Source: Mesodorylaimus sp. YZB2_4
Taxonomy: Eukaryota > Nematoda > Enoplea > Dorylaimida > Dorylaimidae
Direction: 5' to 3'
Length of the DNA: 64,000 nt
Assembly (NCBI GenBank): GCA_030248295.1
Contig: JASANH010000799.1
Coordinates: 1-64,000, forward strand
Both the position numbers and the translations under genes were made by a program. Shown here in pieces: positions 22,437-33,704 of this stretch (the stretch's first letter is position 1; every line of letters starts with the position of its first letter). The notes below the pieces were generated by a model. The model was not told where the DNA came from. It searched no databases and worked only from the letters and a program-made list of their open reading frames with translations.

Positions 22437-23040
22437 ATGCTATGCTATGCTATGCTATATTTACTATGCCGAAAAGCTTATCAGCCCACTGAAATGGCAC
22501 AGCACAAATACGAGAAAAACAGGATAAAAAGGTCTAAAAACGAAGCTTAGAAGCATAACTTTTAAATTTATCGAAAGTACCGAAAGCGATATCACTCGGT
22601 ATCACTGAATTCCATAAAGTAATAGTCGAAAACTCGAAACTCTGAGAATATGACAACGAGCGAGGTTTAGTAATTTCGAGGTGATGAGGCTTTGTTAAAC
22701 GAGCACTTACACGACGACCACACATGTCCGAGTGCAAAAAACGCATAGTTGGATAAACCGCGTGACCATGGTAATATCGATATAGTTGAAACAGTTTATG
22801 ATGGTTTCTACCATCAGATAAAAATGGCCAGTTCAATGTCTCCAAGGCTGATTCGTACGGTATTGTCCAATTATTCAGACCTGCACTCACCACAAACTTT
22901 CGTGTTTTTTCCAAGTCGTCCACTAATTTCTTTTGGATTGGAGACCATGCAACACATGCGTAGTCCAAACGAGGGCGGACGCAACGAAGTCCTAACTTCC
23001 CAAACCTCCCACACTTCCTAAAGCTCCCCAAACTCTGCAT
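22437..23040 (-). mobile_element. LINE 3' end (Jockey/CR1-like RT tail)
   Basis: The minus-strand frame 23040-22534 matches the C-terminal part of a LINE reverse transcriptase ORF. It contains VRPRLDYACVAWSP, a DLEKTRKFVV helix, then ALETLNWPFLSDGRNHHKLF and a final TLWNSVIPSDI, the 'LWNSLP' block near the end of such ORFs. It is truncated at its 5' end. After the stop and about 70 bp of 3' UTR it ends in a CATAG pentamer tail (22437-22461), as short LINE tails do. Confidence 0.8.
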
Positions 23041-23164
23041 CTAAAGCCTCAAGATGTTATTTTTATCAGACTAATGCTCCATGTATTTTCAAGACTGGGT
23101 GTATAAAAGCACCATACAAAATGAAAGATAGCTAAAATTCGTCAGGCTTGTGGTTCCTAAACAC

Positions 23165-23368
23165 TCATGAGATTTCCATGACTGCTGAAAATCCTGCAAG
23201 ATAAAATTGAATGAGCCTGAGTACGAGTCGTCCACTGTAGAACGGATATGGAAATTTGTAAAACACTGCGTTAATTAGTTTTATTTCAAGTTCTACAAAT
23301 TCTGCAGTTATGCCATCAGCTGTGGTTTGATTCTTAAAGTCGGCGCGGGCATCCTTGCTCCCGTTCAT
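23165..23368 (-). pseudogene. Possible LINE reverse transcriptase scrap
   Basis: A 67-codon frame with ADGITAEFVELEI, like the 'PDGIPAEF' motif at the start of LINE reverse transcriptase. It lies 125 bp upstream of the LINE tail on the same strand and may be a piece of the same element after an internal deletion. Confidence 0.4.
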
Positions 23369-23375
23369 TCGCTCA

Positions 23376-24190
23376 GAATACGGATATAAACTCGAAAGAA
23401 TACGATAGGGTCAGTCAAAAAAACTGTATAACGAAGCTGCCATGAGTTCGCGCATTCTACCGCAAGACATGAGCGCACCAGCTACCGCGAAGAAACTATT
23501 TAGAAAAAACTAAGCAATATTCGCCACTGTTAGACAAGTACCCTAACAGTTTCGACTGACACACAGAATTCGGTTCCCTATTTTGAGCAGCCGTACATGA
23601 CAATGTAAGATCATTTAGGAAAAGGATATGCTTGACTCGGAGTCTACTGCCCAGCAGTTATATTTTTTCTGACTGCTTCAGATATCTGTACCAACGAGAA
23701 AATGGTAATCCTGTCATATGAGTTTCGCCCTTTTTTGCATTGTTGTCGTATGGGTATGCATCCGTGAATATTAAGTCAAGAAACATGATGACTTCCTGGC
23801 CACCATGATGATGTATGTGGTCCGGTCTTTTGTCGGCACTGTAATATTGCTACGAAAGAATAATAAACTGGCAAAGCGGATTTTATAACATTACGTCCTT
23901 CTGCTAATTTAAAGCCATAGAAGCAGTGGGAAGAATATATTTTACAGGCTGCATAGATACAGGTATATGTAGCCACTCTGGCGCGTTGCTTGTGACGTGG
24001 CCACAGCCAACATAAATTCGTTGCAAGGAACCCTGTCACAAGCACGACGATTTCGTTGCTCGTGACCCTGATGTTACCAACGCCATAATAGTAGTTGGCT
24101 GGTCCGCTGCACCGCTTTCTCCCCGTTTTTGGACGGGTGGAGACGTTAGCCAGACGAGCTAGTTTGGCTAAGTTGTTCCGTACCACGATT
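23376..24190. other. No gene; possible retroelement flank
   Basis: An open minus-strand frame at 23776-24186 has no recognisable domain. It follows the gag fragment on the same strand and may be its non-coding or terminal part. Confidence 0.3.
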
Positions 24191-24194
24191 CAAG

Positions 24195-24618
24195 TCAGGC
24201 GTACTCGATGTACGAGTAATGCTGTCGTTTCTCCGACACTCGAAGATGACCAGGGCCACCATACGAAACGCACAGACAAGGGCAGTTTCGTGCATAGTGA
24301 CCAGTGCCACCGCAATTGTGACACTTGTTCTTAAATTCGTTGCCAGACAGTTGACGTTGTCGGGGCGGTTGGTCATGAAGATTACCGCGATCAGCCGAAT
24401 GATCACGGGGTGGATTATCCATATCCATATCGTTAATCGCTTCTGAACCGATCACGATATGGATCATATGATGAATCACGATATCGATCGCTTGAAGGAT
24501 CTTGATACCGATCTTGAAAACAGTCGCGATACCGGGGATCGGAGACACCACTAGAGTCGTCACCATATGGAGGGGAGATGGGAATCGGTACCAAAACCGA
24601 TTTTATCAGTTTCTTCAA
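24195..24618 (-). pseudogene. Retrotransposon gag with zinc knuckle
   Basis: Two overlapping minus-strand frames make a nucleocapsid-like segment. It starts with a region rich in RYRD/RYQD dipeptide repeats (24440-24560), then CHNCGGTGHYARNCP, a canonical CX2CX4HX4C zinc knuckle. A second knuckle has lost Cys residues (CVSYGGPGHL). The frame change between the RD-rich part and the knuckle, and the absence of pol downstream, show a dead fragment of an LTR retrotransposon. Its orientation is opposite to the pol fragment at 25824. Confidence 0.65.
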
Positions 24619-24619
24619 G

Positions 24620-25820
24620 ATTTTACAACATTAGCGGCTAGAGTGGGTTTCTAAGAGACTCGACCCATATGGAATATGCTTGGCCAGTCGAATATTTTTA
24701 AGCCCTTTTTTATGTGCTCTTTCGAGAGTACTCACAAAACTGATGACAAAAAAAACGGTTTCGGCTGGTTACTTCGGGGATCAAGTCTTTTGCAATGGCT
24801 CACCACCTGTACAAAGAAAGAAAGCGTTTCGAGCACTTTTACGACCACAACTAGCCACAGCAACAGCGGCCTCGTCAGTTCAAGAGGCTGCATGAGGCTT
24901 TAAGAGAGCAGCAAAATGTAAAGTGCCAACTATGTAAAGTGGCTGAAGTACAAAATTTTTGAATTCTTAAAGACCTAGAAAATGGCTCGCTCAGCTTGCA
25001 TTTTTCTAGCTGCTCGTTTCGCTCGCAGAAGCTTGGGGGCAGCAGAAGCTAATCAGTGGTGGGCTTAGCACCCCCAGCAATAACTTTTGCTCTATCGATT
25101 ACCTGGCGATCTGATCAAAAATCGGATGTACTATTTATATCAGTTTTGTAGAAAATGGCTCGCTCCGCTCACCTTTTCTAGTTGCTCTCGCCTTTCGTGG
25201 AAGCTTCTACAGTAATCTGGTGGGCTGTATGAGCGCTAAGCACAAGGGGCGCTGGGGGTCTGTGCAACGCAGTCAGTGTAGGCAAATGGGCATAAGATAA
25301 CCATGAATATGGCTAATAAACATATCTGATCGTTCAGATTTAACTGGTGAACTTTACATAAACTTACTACAGCATGTAAATCCAGATATGTAGTTTGTTT
25401 GTGTCTGGTGTCCTATAATTATGAGCTAGTACTTAAATAATGCACCAAAATTAGTTCATCAGCCCAGTTTCCCCTCGCAGCGGGGAAATGCGATCGAGGC
25501 TTGGTGATATAATTGAGGAGGCTCCGCACCATCCACATGAAAACCCTAAAATCTGCACCGTTAATACGATTGTGAGTTCTAGCTCTACGAATTCGTAGTT
25601 CTGAGCCAACTGATAAATCAAGTTTGCAAAATACAAGTGTCTTATAATTATGGGCACTCCTTTATGTCCGCCACTGTATCTGCACATTGCGGTTTAAGCT
25701 CACCGAATTCGTACAGAAAAGCAAGCGAAGTATAGAAAAGATAGGGTTCTAACAGGAGCAGGCGACGGTATAAGAAAATTGGTTTAAGGCATAGCCAAAA
25801 ATGGAGAGGAATCAGTAAAT
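24620..25820. other. No gene seen
   Basis: Contains two similar AAAATGGCTCGCTC segments about 170 bp apart (24978 and 25151), each followed by CTAG(C/T)TGCTC, indicating a small local duplication. No domain recognised. Confidence 0.4.
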
Positions 25821-25823
25821 AAG

Positions 25824-27585
25824 TTGTTAGGAGGGCCACTGCATTCCATCATCACCACTGTCATAATCTCGTTCGTTCTCGGAGCTATCATCTTCGCCAT
25901 CTGGTTGTTCTTACACTGCTACGGTTACAACAGAGACTGGCGCACAGACGCAAATCTCACCGACCCAGAACAAGAACCGCAGATCGCTGATCCAACATCG
26001 GATACACCGACATGCAGACCATCAAGAGCCCAGACAAACTATGGACCCACGCCAACGCTAGTAGCGCACAAGCCAATGGCCCAGGCACTCCCACCCTTAA
26101 ACGAGTTCAGCCACTGGAAAAGCCCAACAAAACTTGCTATCGCTGACTTAGTGGTCCAAATGAAACAACCAAAACGCAAACCGCTTTACCCAGCCTTACA
26201 CTGGCAGACTTTCCGGGAGTCAGGAACACGCCAAGCACAAACTGTCGACGACGTATGCAGAGTACTCAGTCTACAAAACGCGAAACCACAAACACCTTGG
26301 AGCGTCATCACAATAAATGGTAAACCAGACGCTATGGCGTTATGGGACATAGGCTCCTGCGTCACATTGTTGGCGCACAATACATGCAAATTCATGCAGT
26401 CGCACGGAATCGCATACCCGCTATTCGCAGCACTAAAGGTAGCAAACGGTGAAGAACTCAAGTTAACAGGAATGACAGCACTAGACATCGACATAGAAGG
26501 CCACAGGCAAACAATCGTTGCATCAGCCGCCGAAGACTTGGTGGTACCCGTGATCCTCGGAACTGATTTCCTGATTTAGGTTTCCGTACGCAGCCTTCGA
26601 TTTTAACAACAAAACACTGGACCTGGGTGGGGCATGGACGGTCGAGCTCAGAGAAGTCGAGCCAATAATTGACAAAGAAATTGCAAAAGTTGCGAATACA
26701 TTCATGATACATTCGCAACCTGGGCATTCATGATACATTCGCAACCTGTACCTGGGCAGCACACGCAGTACTTTGTTTTGTCGGTCTTCGCCTCAAACGG
26801 CGCCACAATCATGTTCGAGCCCCGTAGCAACCAGGACTCAATGGGCCTACGTTACGCCAGAGCAGTTTCAAAAGTCCCAGACAGCAAAATACTCGCCGAA
26901 GTCACACACGTTGGACGCACAGACGCTACAGTCTACGCAAACAGTCGTATCGGTTCACCACGATGACCAACGAAGCTTCGGTGCTAACCATTTCTGACGA
27001 TCCAAATCATGAGCCGAAAATGACACACAATCCAACAGCGGAAATCCAACAGGCATCGGAAACTCGTTAAGTCCGACTCGAAAGTCCACCAATGTGTAAG
27101 GGGGATATAAGATCTAGCTTGTGCGCCATGATAATGAGAGTCTGGTGTATTCTTGCTACCTTTGCCTGTTAGGCCTAAGTCAACATCTGGTACAGGTCAT
27201 GCTGACTGGTTCCCTTGTTTTCTTTTGTTTCGTGAATTGCACTGATAACTTGATGTTGGTATCTTAGTCAGTCTACTCGGTGTTCCTCGTGGTGTACGGT
27301 GCGCTATGCTATGCTATGCCCACTATGCTCAAAAATGTCAAGGAATACTGCAGCACATGTCTGGAATGCGCGAAACAGAAGGCACCTTAAAACTATATCA
27401 AGGCGCCGTTATGTCTGATCCCACCTCCCACCACACCATGGGAACTCCTAGCAGCTAAGCTAAGCTAGTCTGCGAAATCTTTGGCATCGCGCACAGCTAC
27501 TCACCCATTGATCACCCGCAACGAGATGGCCTGATCGAACGATGGCATCGAACTTTAGGTACCATGCTGCGCATATAAGCCCACC
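25824..27585 (+). pseudogene. LTR retroelement pol fragment (protease, integrase remnants)
   Basis: The frame to 26579 begins with a hydrophobic stretch (IISFVLGAIIFAIWLFLHCY), then a linker, then a retropepsin-like domain with ALWDIGSCVTLL at the DxG site and VILGTDFLI near its end. After a stop at 26577 a pol-like frame continues from about 26580 to 26966. Near 27340-27440 a zinc-binding CSTCLECAKQKAP segment appears, and at 27475-27570 FGIAHSYSPIDHPQRDGLIERW, in broken frames, matches the integrase 'HPQ.DG..ER' block. The order protease then integrase, with reverse transcriptase largely missing, fits a Ty3-like element with large deletions. Confidence 0.75.
26698..26748 (+). repeat. Short direct repeat in the pol fragment
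   Basis: The block CATTCATGATACATTCGCAA occurs twice, about 27 bp apart. It also contains an imperfect palindrome and looks like a local tandem duplication. Confidence 0.7.
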
Positions 27586-28380
27586 CATATACACAGAAAT
27601 ATATCAGGGACACGATCAGAATAGCTCGAATCGATGCGAGAAGATATTGGATGTACATTATATATCTGTATGTGCTTCTCCTCGATCCTGGTAGTCTGGA
27701 TGGTCAGCACTGCGAGATGAGTGCTGTTTGGCCCTTTGTTGTAAACGAGGGCTGTCTCGAGGTGTTTCTCTAATTCTAGACATCCGACCCCAAAAGAGAC
27801 AAAATTAAGGAAACCGCAAAATATTTCTTCAGATTTTGTTTGCTGTGTTGCGCGACCCGGCGAACAGCCCGATAGCGATCGAGCATCATAAAGAATGTCA
27901 ATATGCTAACATTAAGTCTGATAGCAGCCTGCCAAATTTCTGCCCAAATTAAAAAGAAAAATTTCGAGTTGAGTTTCCGTACCAGAATTGTCTGCAACAT
28001 GATATTTTGCGAAGACGAGGGCAGCATGGAAAAAGAATACGAGAGAGATGGAGCGGAGAAAATTAAACATGGTGCCATTTAGACGAAAAGAGAGTCAGGA
28101 ACAGCAAACCATTTCCAGTCATGCCGATGGGAGCGAGGACGCTTAGCCCGATTTTGTATTTGGAGAGGAAAAAAGCAATTGCATGAAGTTGCACAGTGGC
28201 GTATTCTTTTCGTGTCTGCATACCAGTACGATATCCTCGCAGTTCCAGGTGCACTCGTGCCGTAAAATCTCCGACACTTACTTCCTCGGGGAGACTTAAA
28301 AGACGATTGTCGGAATACAGATTAGTAGTCCAGACATTGCGGCAGTAATTTTAAAAGTAACTGATATTTGACTTCATTTC
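27585..28380 (-). pseudogene. Decayed receptor gene, sibling of the 20.7-21.9 kb gene
   Basis: Broken minus-strand frames align in order with the receptor at 20698-21874: an N-terminal part with SVGDFT, IGMTGNGLLFLTLFS (TM1), then a jump to WQAAIRLNVSILTFFMMLDRY (TM3 with DRY), KKYFAVSL (TM4) and LEKHLETALVYN, ending in a frameshifted TM5 at about 27600. TM2 is disrupted and TM6-7 are gone. The 3' end abuts the integrase remnant of a retroelement, so truncation by insertion or deletion is likely. Confidence 0.8.
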
Positions 28381-28557
28381 ACGGCCGTACGGTCGATATG
28401 CTTTTGATAGGATACTAGGGTGCGCCGCCTTCGCGCCCTGTAGCAGACAACTCTCCTATGTCAACAATGTCGTCACGAGAGGCCCTGAGAGGCTGGGGAT
28501 TGATTTTTGAATGGAGAAAGATTGTTTGAGCGGGAAGGCGGCGTTCGGCAGAGAAAA

Positions 28558-28565
28558 GTCTATTC
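28558..28565 (+). repeat. Left 8-bp target duplication of split hAT MITE
   Basis: GTCTATTC directly precedes the left MITE end CAGGGTTGCCAGA. The identical octamer follows the right end at 39476-39483. Confidence 0.9.
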
Positions 28566-29067
28566 CAGGGTTGCCAGATGTGAAGGTTTCCCGTCATTTT
28601 TCACGGGAATTTGGCCTAGCGGAGGTTTTTGTGGAGGGGACTGGTCAGTGAAGGTTTTTGCCATTTTGTTAAGGTATGAGGGGATTTTCTTAAACACCTT
28701 CTACACTAGGCAAAAAACACCAAATCGATCCGCTGCCCGTTATCGGTCCCAATTTTTTTGCAAGTGCACGGCTTTCTCCCTAATTCAAGCTTTTTTTCTT
28801 TGTATACACAGCTGTACTATAAAGGAGACGAATCAATATATGCATACTCTAATGGTGGGATTACCAGTAAGAATCAGGTGACTTAATTTTTTCTAAACTA
28901 CACGCTTTTGTGCCTGAATTACCTTTACGAATCCATTGCGTGGCTACAACAAGCCAATTTTTCTGTATGACAAAAAAGCAGTGGGGAAAAAACGGATCCT
29001 ATAAGAGGATCCAGCTCATAAGACGAGCACGGCCCAGGAAAGATTCTAAAAAATTCGGGCCATTGCA
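28566..29067 (+). mobile_element. hAT-type MITE, left part (split copy)
   Basis: Begins with CAGGGTTGCCAGATG. It aligns along its length with the reverse complement of the intact MITE at 56937-57523, until AAAAAATT at about 29060-29067, where the match stops. The missing end (about 90 bp ending TCTGGCAACCCTG) is found at 39386-39475. Together the two parts make about 592 bp, the length of the intact copy (587 bp). Everything between is a later insertion. Confidence 0.9.
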
Positions 29068-29640
29068 ATTGTCTCCTCCAGATGCATTAATAATTCATGC
29101 AGCATATGCATATTGTAGCATCTGCACACCAAGAAGCATCTCTGGTGAAATTATTATTCGAGGTTTGTTTTTCCTTTTTCAAGTATAAGCCCAAGTTTTT
29201 TGCGAAGAAATCTGAGTTTTCACTTCTGGCGGGATCTCACGAATGATGGGACCTAGGAGAACTTTAAAAAGAAAATTCGATTGCTTATCATCTCGGGATC
29301 AGTGATATTTCTTGGATCATTCCAGGACCAAGGGTCGGGGAGATATGGACTCGTGTGTGACGCAGTATGTAGATTCTGTGTTGTTATCAAGGTGCTCAGC
29401 CCCATAATTTCATTGCGCCAAAGAGGAAAATGTTAAATTCTGAGATGGACGCTACTGATGTTGAGGTTGAAGAAGCTGGAGGTACTAATCTTGTTTTTAC
29501 TATGCTTATAAGTCATTAGATTTTATCGAAGAAATGTTGCAGCAAGCAAGGCGCCGTTCAGTGAAAGCTTGATGCTCCCTTTGTCTGGCCTCGTTGTGAT
29601 TCCAGCTCGTTGATACCGCAAGCGTTTTTTTTTTGTAAGG
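29068..29640. other. Inserted DNA of unknown origin between MITE and large TE
   Basis: Absent from the intact MITE copy and outside the TIR of the large transposon. It holds a small frame rich in basic residues and no known domain. Its end (GTAAGGGAATT) resembles its start site (CTAAAAAATT), so it could be a separate insertion, or the outer part of the large element. Confidence 0.4.
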
Positions 29641-29645
29641 GAATT
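29641..29645 (+). repeat. Candidate 5-bp target duplication GAATT (left)
   Basis: GAATT directly precedes the terminal TACGGAAGG. The same pentamer follows CCTTCCGTA at 39381-39385. Confidence 0.6.
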
Positions 29646-29965
29646 TACGGAAGGTTATTTTGATATTATTCAAAATTCTTCGGTTTTTGATTTTTTGATT
29701 GTTTTTTCTTCGAACCAACACCGTTCGGACCTCGTTTTTTCAAAAATCAAAATTTTTTTGATTCTTTTCAAAAAGGTTTTTGATTTATTCAAAAGTTTTT
29801 TGATTTAATCAAATTAATCAAAACTTTTTTGATTTTTTGATTAATTTGTCTCAGAATTTTCGCCGCTAAGAAACTTTTCTCGGATAATTATTTCAAAAAT
29901 CAAAAAATTTTTGATTTAATCATGTCGTCCTGTAGCGGCTTGAAACCATACTTTACCTAGTGCTG
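29646..29965 (+). repeat. Left terminal inverted repeat of large TE
   Basis: AT-rich arm with runs of TTTTTTGATT-type motifs. It aligns with the reverse complement of 39002-39380 from the tip to the inner block GCGGCTTGAAAC...CTAGTGC. Small indels in the T-rich centre make the arms unequal in length. Confidence 0.9.
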
Positions 29966-30819
29966 ATAATCCCGTGTTAGTTTCCCGCCAACTTGGCGGG
30001 GGGGATGAGCGAGCAAATTTACTGAATTCTCGAATTTTCGCGAAGCCTTTTGCCCAAATACGTACATATACCGGCTTTGTTGAATTCTCGCAGTGTCTGT
30101 GTAGTCAGTGTTTGCCAAGTATGGCCAACAATAACGATCAAATTGACGTTGAAGGTGTCTTACGAGGGCGGTGCACTAAGAGTAATTGTCCTTGTCCTCA
30201 GTACTATCGGCGAGTGAATTCGGTTTCTTGCAATTGCGGGCACACTGGAATCCATCACGTAAGTGATCATTGTATGGTTATACGGGAAAAGACATGTGTG
30301 TGTTTGTGTATCGGGTGAATAAAGCATTGTTGTGTTCCAGGTTGCGCTTTTTTGTGCCGTGGGGCGGCTTAGAACGATGAAATTTGCGATTGTCAAGGTT
30401 TCAAGCCACCACCAGCTTCATTCTCTGAATGTCTCAGCTGTGGTCATGAGTTGATCCTGCATGGTACATCCCCGGGAACGAACACTGCTGGTTCGGGAAA
30501 ACTTTTGACAAATCATCACGGAGCAACAGCTGAAGTAGCAAGTGGTGGTGTCGGAGAGGGCGGCACCTGAGGCATCCGCTGTTTGAATTCAGGTGATGCT
30601 TTTTCGAGTACTAGCACCCCCATGTGATGGTGCAATCGATCTTTGCACTCCAAAGTGTTTTGAGTTTTTAGCGTATTCCGTTATTCGAGATATCGTCAAC
30701 GAGCAAAGACAGTCCGATTACGCTAAAAATGTTGTCTTGGAAGGAAATCGTAGCACTCGCGGCGGATATGGTAGAGGTAAAGGTTCTGGCGGTCGCAGGC
30801 CTGGAGCTGGCCGCAAGCC

Positions 30820-32733
30820 CGGTCACGGCCAACTGGACGCGGTCAACTGGGCGCTGCCAGCTGGCCGACGGCCAACTGGGCGCTGGCCAACTGGACGTTA
30901 GACCAACTAGGCGCTGGTCAAATAGGCGCCGTTAAACTAGGCGCCGAGCCATCTTGGCGCTAGGGCGCAGAAAGCAATTAAAAGGGCGCGTGGTAATTAA
31001 AACTACTTTTTAGTTCAATGTCACTCGTGATTATTTGTGTACTTGTCCAAGAGAAAAGATAGCACTCGCTAAAAAACGACAATATCACTCCATGCGATAA
31101 TTATGAGACAAACCACGAAGATACTCAACCAAATTATTACGCTCATAGGCAATCACCTTATTTAAAATGCGCTGATCAGCTTCTTCGTACCGCGGACGTT
31201 TTCGCGCTGGTTCATGACCTCCAACGAATCGCTCGTACTCGGCGTCGAACCCCTTTTGTAATTTCTTTAAAAAGCTAATGAAAGTCCACAAGTTTGGATG
31301 ACTGACTCCAAATCCTAGCTGAAGTTTTTGGTGGCAAGCTTCCGAAAAATTATTGGTTCGATCATTACCAGCTATTGTACGTTCATAAACATTCCAGACA
31401 GAATAAGGAAACGTTGGTGGGGCCCGCGTGCCATTATTTCGCAGACGACCGACATACGTATTGGTGAACCAGCCGATAATAGGATCCAAATCTTGAGGCA
31501 GCTGCTCTTCTAGAACATTGAGTGCTGTGGTAACGTCCTCCTCTGGAACGAATGCAACTGACGTGACCATTCTTGCTTGAAGAGAGAACTCAGCGTCTGT
31601 GCTGTAACGGCCCAGAAGATGCGAAGATGCCAAATGCTTTCGCAAGTTTTGCACCAAGTGGAAAAAAAAATCCCCTGATTTCGGCATCTGGATACTCGAT
31701 GCGCAGAGCCTGATGAATAGCGAGCTCATAATCCACATTGATCGCTTCGGGACTGAAAAGCGGCCACGTTTCACGAATCATTCGAAATAACTTTGAATAG
31801 GTTTCCATCGATTTGTTTGGAAGCAGGCAAAACATGACTGGGAACACAAATCCCCTGTCTCTTCTAGCCAGAATAGCGAAAATTTGGCTAAATAGAGGTG
31901 GTGACAGAAGAAAGGTACCGTCCATAAATATTTCTTTCATTTGATTGCTCCACGTCTCATTGTATGCACGGCCAAAAATCAGTATACGTTGCTCATCACC
32001 AATTCCAGAATCAGCCAACAAGAATAATTTGTTCACACCAGGCGTTGATTCGTAATGAGCATAGTTGTCTGGGACAACTATGTCTTGCCGATTTTGTGGA
32101 TTTGGATTCGCGGGCTGGTCATTCTGGCGTTTGCGGCCAACCAGCTTTGGAGTCGCATTTGTACTGGGAAATTGACCCAAAGCTGCAATGGAGGCATTTT
32201 GAATGGCTTCAGCTCGGATCTGGGCAGGATTTTCCATCGTGGCTTCAGCGCGTCGCTTGATCCTCGATACAATCTTTTGGACTTCGACTCGCGTGGCGTC
32301 ACCAGCAGCTGAGCAAGAATGATTCGTTCTAAGGGAATGGAATGTTCCATCCTGACGTGTCCAAATTCGACCTTTACAACCGATGCTCTTCTTTTCGCAT
32401 CTCCAATAAATAATTGCGCCGTCTGAGCTTTCTTTATCCTTTACATAAATATATCCGCCTAGATCATATTTGGCGAAACCACGTTGTGATTCAATACCAT
32501 TCATGGCAAAAGAGAAAAGTTCTGACCGCAGCACGAGTGATGGCCACATATAGACTGATAATGAGTCAATTCGTACAAGGCAGGACGAGGCCAGCGCCAA
32601 ATTGGCCAGCGCCTACGTAGCTTGGCGCCCAACTGGAATCGCCTACTTGGGCAGCGCCTAGTTGACCTAGCGTCCAGTCGGCGGCGCCCAGATGGCCAGC
32701 GCCCAGATGGCAGCGCCCAGTTGGGGTGTACCG
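30820..32733 (-). mobile_element. MULE (Mutator-like element), 1.9 kb
   Basis: Flanked by a perfect 9-bp duplication CCGCAAGCC (30811-30819 and 32734-32742), the usual size for Mutator-like elements. Ends start CGGTCACGGCCAACTGGACG (left) and, in complement, CGGTACACCCCAACTGGGCG (right). Both subterminal regions carry several degenerate copies of a GCCAACTGGGCGCTG-type motif, in opposite orientation at the two ends. It holds one transposase gene on the minus strand and sits inside an exon of the HECT gene. Confidence 0.92.
31085..32504 (-). pseudogene. MULE transposase with FLYWCH domain, one frameshift
   Basis: I take the ATG at 32504. Residues ~7-70 form a FLYWCH-type zinc domain (GGYIYVKD, IIYWRCEKKSIGCKGRIWT, LRTNHSC). 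The MULE transposase core follows: IFMDGTFLLSPPLFSQIFAI (first Asp), then FPVMFCLLPNKS, then INVDYELAIHQAL (second Asp). At about 31670, near a T/A run, the frame shifts; the expected CFFHLxQxLRKH block continues in the other frame as FHLVQNLRKHLA and runs to 31085 through AFVPEEDV and NNFSEACHQKL. Only this frameshift separates it from an intact gene of about 470 codons, so the insertion looks recent. FLYWCH plus MULE is a known domain pairing in animal genomes. Confidence 0.9.
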
Positions 32734-33280
32734 CCGCAAGCCAGCACTGGTACTCGAAAAAGCCGGAAGAGTGAGTTTCTTTCTTTATGTGCGTACACCA
32801 CGATATTTTCTGTTGACTAACTGCTGCTTTATTTAGAAAATTGCAGTGTCGCCTGTCAAGAAAGAAGCCGGGAAACCGACTCTGACTAGAGTTGGTTTTA
32901 GCCTTGCTGTAAGTATGTAAGAAGTTATGAAAAAACGATATTCAGAACTCTTGTTGTACCTGGCTGGGTAAATCAATAAGTTTGACTGGAATCCATGATA
33001 AATCTGCATCCAAGTCCTTGATTGCAGCAGATACTGTAAGTCAGAGCCAATCAGATCACCGTCAAGGCTGACTTCACGATACCCGAATTAAAACTTTTGT
33101 GCTTACGTGAATTTTCTCGCGAAATGAAGATTCCGTTGACGGAGACTTGCGAGGAAAAGATATATCGTAAAACGTTTGGCTTAGAGGTTTTTGACGATGC
33201 GACTGGGGCAGACCTGAAGTTCAATTCGCGCTATTATTTTAACTCTGAAGTAAGTTTTTCATGTTAATTTAACAGTATGG

Positions 33281-33704
33281 CAGGGTTCCCACCGCCCTCT
33301 AAGTCCCTTTTAAAAATCCCCTAATGCTCCCTAAATTAAAAGTGGCCGTTGGACGGACACTCTACAGCCATGGGCCATTTTTGCCAATTTAATGGACCTA
33401 GCAGCCTTTTTGCTGAGTGAACCTGCCATCTGCCAAGTTATAAGTGTTCTGCCCATATAAGGGAACGACAAGTTTGAAAAGGAAGGGAAGGGACAGAAAA
33501 GAAATCAGTTGCACAGGAAACTGGAATAAATGGATAAGAAAGAAATGAGCTTGCTTGGAATCTTGCTAGCTGGTTTGAAGGCTAATAAGTAGGATATAAT
33601 GGCAGACCTTTCATGGTAAACTTTACTTAGCCTGCAGCTCTGGGCCTGGAATCTAATATCTGAAAAACTCTGCTCTAAATCCTATCAAGGTGGCGGGAAT
33701 CCTG
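33281..33704. mobile_element. MITE with CAGGGTTCCCACC ends, in HECT intron
   Basis: The left end is CAGGGTTCCCACCGCC; the right end is the complement of CAGGATTCCCGCCACC. It belongs to the family seen at 41914-43880. Flanking GTATGG and TTATGG may be a degraded target duplication. It lies within the intron between exons ending at 33249 and starting at 33748, so it need not affect the protein. Confidence 0.75.

Noticed and set aside
31328-32312. Several plus-strand frames within the MULE
   Set aside because: They are shadows of the transposase on the minus strand.
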